46,316 bases of DNA from an uncultured Christensenellaceae bacterium (lineage in GTDB: Bacteria > Bacillota > Clostridia > Christensenellales > Pumilibacteraceae), in the NCBI GenBank assembly GCA_910587025.1, contig CAJUKR010000008.1, positions 1 to 46,316 of the forward strand, in the 5' to 3' direction. Below, in pieces: positions 41,454-46,316 of this stretch. The notes under the pieces were generated by a model that searched no databases, was not told the DNA's origin, and was given only the letters and a program-made list of their open reading frames with translations. Numbering within the stretch: position 1 is the first letter of the stretch; each line of letters starts with the position of its first letter. The position numbers and the translations under genes are program-made.

Positions 41454-42074
41454 TTAATCCACAGTCCCTATCACGCGGGAAAGCGGTACATCGCCCATAA
41501 CTCTCGAATCCTGCGACACCGTACGGTTATCCCCCATCATAAAAGCGCAACCTTCGCCTACGATATAAGGATCCCACCTTGTCGCGTTACGCAGTACCCC
41601 CGCAATATCCGGATTCAGGGTTATCGGATCGAGCGCGACTTTTTCGCCGTTACGGTCTGTATACTCTTCTTTCGTCGTTCCGTCCTCGCCGTCCGAAAAA
41701 CGTATGACAACCTCATACCCGCCCTCGACGCGTTCCAGCCATATCATGTCGTTTTCAAGCGCAACGACGCGTTTTATAAGCAACTTGGCTTCTCCCGCGA
41801 ACAAACCGAATGCGGACGCCAATCGCGGTACTGCCACGTCGTCGTCGAAATATACGACCACCTTGCCGCGTTCGATGCTCCCGAGCCTGTTGACGAATAC
41901 CGATTCCCCGTCGGCGTACGTCGGCGACATGGAAGTCTGCGTCACGGTTATTCTCGTTACGAAGAATACTTTTACGACAAGAAATACGACCAACGCGGCG
42001 ACAAGCACGATCAGCGCGATGTTCAGTATGCGAAGCGCCTTGTTGCGACCGTTCTTTTTTTCTTCCCCCGCCAT
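41454..42074 (-). CDS. lepB: Signal peptidase I
   Basis: A 206-aa S26 peptidase with an N-terminal transmembrane helix (about 15-40), catalytic Ser in QTSMSPT near residue 48, catalytic Lys in LLIKRVVALEND near 100 and the family box MMGDNRTVSQDSR near 180. It cleaves secretory signal peptides on the outer face of the membrane. It follows the small membrane protein gene by 1 bp, so it is part of the same operon as the TRAP-type permease, an unusual neighbourhood. Confidence 0.95.
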   Translation of the reverse strand: MAGEEKKNGRNKALRILNIALIVLVAALVVFLVVKVFFVTRITVTQTSMSPTYADGESVFVNRLGSIERGKVVVYFDDDVAVPRLASAFGLFAGEAKLLIKRVVALENDMIWLERVEGGYEVVIRFSDGEDGTTKEEYTDRNGEKVALDPITLNPDIAGVLRNATRWDPYIVGEGCAFMMGDNRTVSQDSRVMGDVPLSRVIGTVD

Positions 42075-42075
42075 A

Positions 42076-42396
42076 CTATTCTCCTTCCGTTTCGTCCGAA
42101 GAATCCGAAACGGACTCTGCGGACTGCTCTTCGAGATCTTTCTTCTTTTTCTTCAATACGAAATCGTGTTCGTTCGTGATATATACGCGAATCAGTCCTA
42201 TGATAACGACGGCGCACACGATATACGTGATCCATACGAAAAACATATTGAACATAAACGACACTATGCCTGCGCCGACCTCGCCGCCGATTATTATCGC
42301 CAAAATATAAACGACAACCGAAACGCCGCCGAGAAAAAGCAAAACCATTATCGACCAGCCGAGCGCCTTTTTTACGATTTCCAAAACTTTCTTCAT
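42076..42396 (-). CDS. Small membrane protein next to TRAP-type permease
   Basis: A 106-aa protein with two or three transmembrane helices (WSIMVLLFLGGVSVVVYIL; then IVSFMFNMFFVWITYIV and VVIIGLI) and a Lys/Glu/Ser-rich cytoplasmic tail. The start at 42396 overlaps the permease stop (ATGA) and has GGTGAT upstream; the longer frame is a shadow. It occupies the place where a TRAP small subunit (DctQ) could be, but is shorter than the usual four-helix DctQ and not recognisably related. Confidence 0.7.
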   Translation of the reverse strand: MKKVLEIVKKALGWSIMVLLFLGGVSVVVYILAIIIGGEVGAGIVSFMFNMFFVWITYIVCAVVIIGLIRVYITNEHDFVLKKKKKDLEEQSAESVSDSSDETEGE

Positions 42397-43748
42397 AACA
42401 TCACCGCGCTCGAGATCAGACACGCCGCCATAAACAGCAATTCCACGAATACGAACTGTTCGACGCTCCAGCGCACGGCTATGCCGTTCACCCCGCGCAA
42501 ATCGCATTTCAGTATGTTCGCGCCGATGAACAGACAGGGCGCGGACGGCGGGATCGTCCCGGACAGTCCTCCGCAGATCAGCGGCAACATTGCGGCGACG
42601 ATGAGAGGGCTTGCGCCGGCGGCGACAAGCACGGCGAGTATCATATTACCGAAGAACACCGTAATTGCGACTGACGAAATAATCATACTCATTACAGAAG
42701 TCAGAAGCGGTACGATCAACGCAAGCACGGCGAGCGGAAGATCGAGCCCGCTCAGGAACGCGCCTATCTCGCCGACGGATATTATGTTGCCGATAAACAT
42801 GGAGAAAAGCACCATGGCGACTATCATTATTATACCGTTCGCATTTTCCGCGAACGCGTTTGCGAGTTCGGTAAACTTCGGACGTTTGCTTCCGAGGAAA
42901 AGAGAACATATCGCGGCAAACCCGGGAATGATCAGAAGAACGCTTTTGGATACCATGCCCGCGGCTTCGGCGCCTATCCTGTCCGCAACGAAACCCGAAC
43001 ACGCCATATCGAGGATAAACGGCAACGCAATTATAAGCGGCAGGAATAACGCTTTCCAGCCGCTCTTTATCGCGTCGCGGAATCTCGGAAGATCCTCTTT
43101 CGGCACAGTCACGACATGATTGATTTTGCATGAAACAAAAACGGTGACGATCCTGAACAAGATCATTACCGCCGCTATGATCCACATTACGCCCCACATT
43201 TCCGCCGACGAAACGGAAGTGTATCCGCTCGCCGCGCAAAAACCCGCGTATATACCGAACGCCGCCGCATACGTGGGCGACGGAGGGATAAAGTTACCCA
43301 TAAGACTGTCGAATGCCGATACGTTTACCGCGAGCTTGTCGGGAATGCCCGACTTTTTCATCGACGGCAACGTCATCGACCCCACGACGGGGATATTCTG
43401 AGGGCCGCCGCCCGAAAGCGCGCCGAGAAAGGTATTCGCGACTATGTCCGCATAAGCCGCGCCGCCCTTGAACTTTCCGCATACGGACGTTATGAGCGCA
43501 ACGCAACTGTCCATGACCTTCGTTTCTTTCATCACGATCGAAAAAGCCATGAATGCAAATATGGTATATAATATAGTCTGAGAGAACGAACTCGCAAGAC
43601 AGGTTCCGAGCCTGTCCCAACGCCATGTGACAAACAGAATGATCACAAAAGCGACAAACGTCGCTTCGTATACGGGTCGTTTCGGCACGGTTATTATCAC
43701 GATAATAAGCGCAACCAAAACGATCAGGTAGATCAGTTCCACCGGCAT
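42393..43748 (-). CDS. TRAP-type transporter large permease subunit (DctM-like)
   Basis: A 451-aa membrane protein with 11-12 helices. The conserved element GALSGGGPQNIPVVGSMTL with the later FIPPS near residue 150 and the central ALFLPLIIALPF segment match DctM, the sodium-coupled large permease of TRAP uptake systems, usually for carboxylates. No periplasmic-type binding protein (DctP) gene is nearby, so either it works with a distant partner or it is a DctM-like stand-alone carrier. SD GGAGGGGA. Confidence 0.72.
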   Translation of the reverse strand: MPVELIYLIVLVALIIVIITVPKRPVYEATFVAFVIILFVTWRWDRLGTCLASSFSQTILYTIFAFMAFSIVMKETKVMDSCVALITSVCGKFKGGAAYADIVANTFLGALSGGGPQNIPVVGSMTLPSMKKSGIPDKLAVNVSAFDSLMGNFIPPSPTYAAAFGIYAGFCAASGYTSVSSAEMWGVMWIIAAVMILFRIVTVFVSCKINHVVTVPKEDLPRFRDAIKSGWKALFLPLIIALPFILDMACSGFVADRIGAEAAGMVSKSVLLIIPGFAAICSLFLGSKRPKFTELANAFAENANGIIMIVAMVLFSMFIGNIISVGEIGAFLSGLDLPLAVLALIVPLLTSVMSMIISSVAITVFFGNMILAVLVAAGASPLIVAAMLPLICGGLSGTIPPSAPCLFIGANILKCDLRGVNGIAVRWSVEQFVFVELLFMAACLISSAVML

Positions 43749-43780
43749 CGCCGTCCCCTCCTTTTCTCCTACTCGATTTC

Positions 43781-43809
43781 ATTATAATTTAACATTTGTT
43801 AAAATGCAA
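43781..43809 (-). promoter_or_regulatory. Promoter of the permease operon with palindrome in the spacer
   Basis: Minus strand: -35 TTGCAT (43804-43809), 17 bp, then TATAAT (43781-43786). The spacer carries the 16-bp palindrome TTTAACA-centre-TGTTAAA (43788-43803), placed to act as an operator. Confidence 0.75.
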
Positions 43810-43871
43810 GTAAAGGGGGTATCGCCCGAATACCAAGTGTGCCTAAAGCATGCCCGAAACGGCACGGTTGG

Positions 43872-43909
43872 AAAAAGACCCGCTTGTACCGAAATACAAG
43901 CGGGTCTTT
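43872..43909 (-). terminator. Terminator of the prs operon
   Basis: A perfect 15-bp stem (43874-43888 with 43895-43909, 6-nt loop) ends in a T run on the minus strand, 34 bp beyond the prs stop. Confidence 0.92.
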
Positions 43910-43942
43910 AAGTAATTTATTATTATACAAAATCGGTCATAA

Positions 43943-44914
43943 TCAGTCGTAAATCGTGCTTATGGGCGAGTCGCTGAATACGCTTTCTATACCCTTTGCG
44001 AATATAGGCGCGACGGTAAGCGGCACGAGCTTCGAGAGTTTGAACGAATCGGGCTGTTCGATCGTATTGAGCATGAACAGCTTTTCGATATACGAATTTT
44101 CCAAACGATCGCAAGCGGGTCCGGAAAGAACGCCGTGCGTACAGCATGCGTATACTTTCTTCGCTCCGCCCACCTCGACGAGAGCTTTCGCGCCCTGCGT
44201 GATAGTGCCGGCTGTATCGATCATGTCGTCCACGATAAGACATACCTTGCCTTTTACGTCGCCGACGATATTCATAACTTCCATTACGTTCGCTTTGGGA
44301 CGACGCTTGTCCACGATCGCGAGCGGTGTCCCGAGCTTCTCGCCCATTCTTCTCGCGCGCGCCACGCTGCCGACGTCGGGCGATACGGTGATAAGTTCGT
44401 CATGCGCCATGGCATCCTTGAAGAACTGCTGCTTTTTGATCGCATTGCCGAGAATGGGAATGCCGATAAGATGATCTACGGGGATGTCGAAAAAGCCCTG
44501 TATCTGATTGGCATGGAGATCCATGGTGAGCAGCCTGTCCGCGCCCGCGGTAGCGATCATATTCGCGACGAGCTTCGCGGTAATTGGATCGCGCGGGCGG
44601 GCTTTTCTGTCCTGACGCGCATATCCGAAATACGGTATGACCGCGGTTATTCTGCCTGCGCTGGCACGCTTGAGCGCGTCGATCATGACAAGCAATTCCA
44701 TGAGGTTGTCGTTTACTGGATACGATGTTGATTGAATAACGTAAGCGTCGCTTCCTCTTACGGTTTCGCTCACGTGCACCGAGCACTCGCCGTCCGAAAA
44801 TTTGCCGACCTCGATCGCGCCGAGCGGAAGACCGAGACAGTCTGATATCTCTTTGGCAAGACGGGGACAAGCCGTCCCCGCGAACAGTTTGATCTGATTA
44901 CCGTGTACGTTCAT
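43943..44914 (-). CDS. prs: Ribose-phosphate pyrophosphokinase
   Basis: A 323-aa protein of normal PRPP synthetase length: KFSDGECSVHVSETVRG near residue 38, PYFGYARQDRKARPRDPITA near 95, DLHANQIQGFFDIPVDHL near 130 and the PRPP motif VCLIVDDMIDTAGTI near 220. It makes PRPP from ribose-5-phosphate and ATP for purines, pyrimidines and salvage, and so supplies the hpt enzyme in this window. It is located 27 bp after the GlmU-like gene; glmU-prs is a conserved Firmicutes pair. Confidence 0.96.
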   Translation of the reverse strand: MNVHGNQIKLFAGTACPRLAKEISDCLGLPLGAIEVGKFSDGECSVHVSETVRGSDAYVIQSTSYPVNDNLMELLVMIDALKRASAGRITAVIPYFGYARQDRKARPRDPITAKLVANMIATAGADRLLTMDLHANQIQGFFDIPVDHLIGIPILGNAIKKQQFFKDAMAHDELITVSPDVGSVARARRMGEKLGTPLAIVDKRRPKANVMEVMNIVGDVKGKVCLIVDDMIDTAGTITQGAKALVEVGGAKKVYACCTHGVLSGPACDRLENSYIEKLFMLNTIEQPDSFKLSKLVPLTVAPIFAKGIESVFSDSPISTIYD

Positions 44915-44941
44915 TATTTATCTTACGTCCTTTATAAAAAG

Positions 44942-46045
44942 TTATTTTTTCTCTTCGCCCGAATAAGTATTCTTGCTCCAGTTCTCTTTGACCGACTGGA
45001 CGGCGCGGCATATGGCAAGCGCGCGCGGCGGAACGTCGGACGTGATGACCGAGCCTGCCGCGATAAACGCGGAGTCGCCGATCTCGAGCGGCGCGACGAG
45101 CGTGGAATTGCTGCCGACGAATACTTTATTGCCCAGGCGCGTACGGCGTTTGGTCTTGCCGTCGTAGTTGGCAAACACAACACCCGCACCGATATTGCAA
45201 TCGTTGCCTATCTCCGCGTCGCCGACGTACGCGAGATGACTTACTTTGCTTCCCGAGCCTATACGGCTGTTTTTGATCTCGACATAATCCCCTATCCTTG
45301 CGCCCGACTCTATGACGGCGCCGGTACGGAGATGAGCGTAAGGTCCGACGGTCGCGTTCTTGTACACGAGCGCGCCGGTGAGCGTACTGCTCCGAACCAC
45401 CGCGCCCGACTCGACGATCGACGATTCGATCACGCAGTGCTCGCCTATCGTTGCGCCGCCGCGAATGATCGTCTTACCTTTGAGAGTGCAGAACGGATGT
45501 ATTTTCGCACCCGATTCGACCACGACGTTTGCGCCTATAAACGTGGAGTTGGGGTCGACTATTTCGACGCCGCGCTCCATGAAAAAATACACGATGCGCG
45601 AACGGAGAATCTCCGCCGCGTACGCAAGCTGATTATAATTGACTACCGTGACGAAATCGTCGTCGCCCGGCGTGAATACTCTGTCCGTATATATTTTATC
45701 CGTCGTGCGCGCATAATCGGTGCGGATTATCCAACCACGCGGCATACGCAGAACATTCATGCTCTCGTGACGGAATTTGACCAACGCTTCGTTGACCGCA
45801 GAATACGTGATAAGCGGCGTATCCGAGTATAAAACAACGGTGATGGGACGCACGTGATCGAGGTGCGTGACCACGACAGGCAACAGCTCGTCGCCCTCGT
45901 TGTACGGCACGCTCTCCGTTTCCATTCCGCGCATGGCGCAAGACACCCACTGCTCGAGGGTGCGACCGAAAAGATCCGTATCCGCCGTCGGTTTGCCCTC
46001 GCCGCGGTTCGTGCGCAGTATCAATACTTTTACGTCATCATTCAC
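44942..46045 (-). CDS. GlmU-like protein with degenerate uridylyltransferase domain
   Basis: A 367-aa protein, shorter than GlmU (about 450). The N-terminal half starts VKVLILRTNRGEGKPTADTD where GlmU has LAAGxGTRM, so the UTP-binding loop is lost; VVLYSDTPLIT still recalls the transferase fold. From about residue 160 it is a left-handed beta-helix acetyltransferase with the GlmU hallmarks HLRTGAVIESGARIGDYVEI, HLAYVGDAEIGNDCNIGAG and NYDGKTKRRT. It probably acetylates glucosamine-1-phosphate, with UDP-GlcNAc formation done by another enzyme. It starts with GTG directly at the expected transcript start. Confidence 0.85.
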   Translation of the reverse strand: MNDDVKVLILRTNRGEGKPTADTDLFGRTLEQWVSCAMRGMETESVPYNEGDELLPVVVTHLDHVRPITVVLYSDTPLITYSAVNEALVKFRHESMNVLRMPRGWIIRTDYARTTDKIYTDRVFTPGDDDFVTVVNYNQLAYAAEILRSRIVYFFMERGVEIVDPNSTFIGANVVVESGAKIHPFCTLKGKTIIRGGATIGEHCVIESSIVESGAVVRSSTLTGALVYKNATVGPYAHLRTGAVIESGARIGDYVEIKNSRIGSGSKVSHLAYVGDAEIGNDCNIGAGVVFANYDGKTKRRTRLGNKVFVGSNSTLVAPLEIGDSAFIAAGSVITSDVPPRALAICRAVQSVKENWSKNTYSGEEKK

Positions 46046-46051
46046 GGTATT

Positions 46052-46080
46052 ATTATATGTCGTAAACGGAAATAAGTCAA
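46052..46080 (-). promoter_or_regulatory. Promoter of the GlmU-like-prs operon, leaderless geometry
   Basis: Minus strand: -35 TTGACT (46075-46080), 17 bp, then TATAAT (46052-46057). The expected start, 6-8 nt after the -10, coincides with the GTG at 46045, and no SD can fit. Confidence 0.82.
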
Positions 46081-46122
46081 GTAAAAAAAAGGTTTCCGAC
46101 AGCGCAAAGCGGGGAAATTGCG

Positions 46123-46161
46123 ATACGCCCCGTAAGTCATGACGAAACTTACGGGGCGTAT
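46123..46161. terminator. Hairpin downstream of the right-edge gene
   Basis: A perfect 14-bp stem (46123-46136 with 46148-46161, 11-nt loop) lies 18 bp after the stop of the cut-off minus-strand gene. There is no T run on the minus side, while GTATGTTTTT follows on the plus side; it probably ends the right-edge transcript. Confidence 0.6.
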
Positions 46162-46179
46162 GTATGTTTTTCGGTATTA

Positions 46180-46316
46180 TTACTGCATATCCGACGCTCG
46201 GAAGAATTCCGAATAACGCTCTGCCAGATAGCCTATACGCTCTGGAGTTATGATCCCCTTACCTATCGCTACTTTCAGATACCGTCCGTTCAGAGCTTCG
46301 AACGCGCTTTCGGGGA
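46180..46316 (-). CDS. C-terminal end of an unrecognised protein (cut by window edge)
   Basis: An open frame enters from the right edge and stops at 46180-46182; 44 codons are visible, ending RYSEFFRASDMQ and containing YLKVAIGKGIITPERIGYLA. The helix-loop-helix look is not enough to name a family. Its codon use resembles the neighbours, and a hairpin follows the stop. Confidence 0.55.
   Translation of the reverse strand, partial: PESAFEALNGRYLKVAIGKGIITPERIGYLAERYSEFFRASDMQ

Overview
The window looks like a chromosomal segment of an anaerobic Gram-positive bacterium of the class Clostridia, probably a gut lineage. This rests on several observations: the GGGtGRT/IscU-like iron-sulfur gene pair, a Zn-type ribosomal protein L31, a guaB-tilS-hpt purine/tRNA operon, domain-reversed (GH3_C before GH3_N) glycoside hydrolases as known from Ruminococcus and Butyrivibrio, many lipoproteins, and strong SD sequences with sigma-A type promoters spaced 17 bp. 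No rRNA, tRNA, CRISPR array or intact transposon was seen. Genus-level assignment is not possible from the sequence alone.

Layout: bases 1-1050 are an AT-rich patch with one cut-off gene of foreign composition. From 1076 to about 8200 lies housekeeping sequence, mostly on the minus strand: the Fe-S pair, a tiny basic plus-strand protein, rpmE, dnaA (without dnaN or recF), a TetR regulator, a gene-free block of hairpin repeats, rsmI and a BRO-N/Fic protein. From 8194 to 12215 is the operon guaB-tilS-hpt-trmN6, preceded by two genes of unknown function. From 14092 to 19285 is a polyamine uptake operon (regulator-potABCD). The plus-strand operon ilvD-leuC-leuD (branched-chain amino acids) covers 19603-23147.

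From 23240 to 30731 lies a dlt/AlgI-like surface acylation operon: AMP ligase, carrier protein, small membrane protein, MBOAT acyltransferase and two extracytoplasmic SGNH proteins carrying leucine-rich or beta-repeat domains. From 30962 to 40274 are two giant domain-reversed GH3 enzymes, predicted to be membrane-tethered at both ends, with an InlB-repeat/CBM-like lipoprotein gene between them; they are preceded by a leader with a promoter, a hairpin, a possible leader peptide and a terminator. From 40647 to 43748 come a LytTR regulator with a degenerate receiver and a G9 tract, a signal peptidase, a small membrane protein and a TRAP-type permease. From 43943 to 46045 are prs and a GlmU-like protein with a degenerate uridylyltransferase domain. 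A cut-off gene enters from the right edge.

The most interesting parts are the acylation cluster with decorated SGNH enzymes, the double-anchored GH3 locus with its attenuator-like leader, the possibly phase-variable pseudo-receiver LytTR regulator, and the GlmU-like protein whose promoter suggests a leaderless GTG start.
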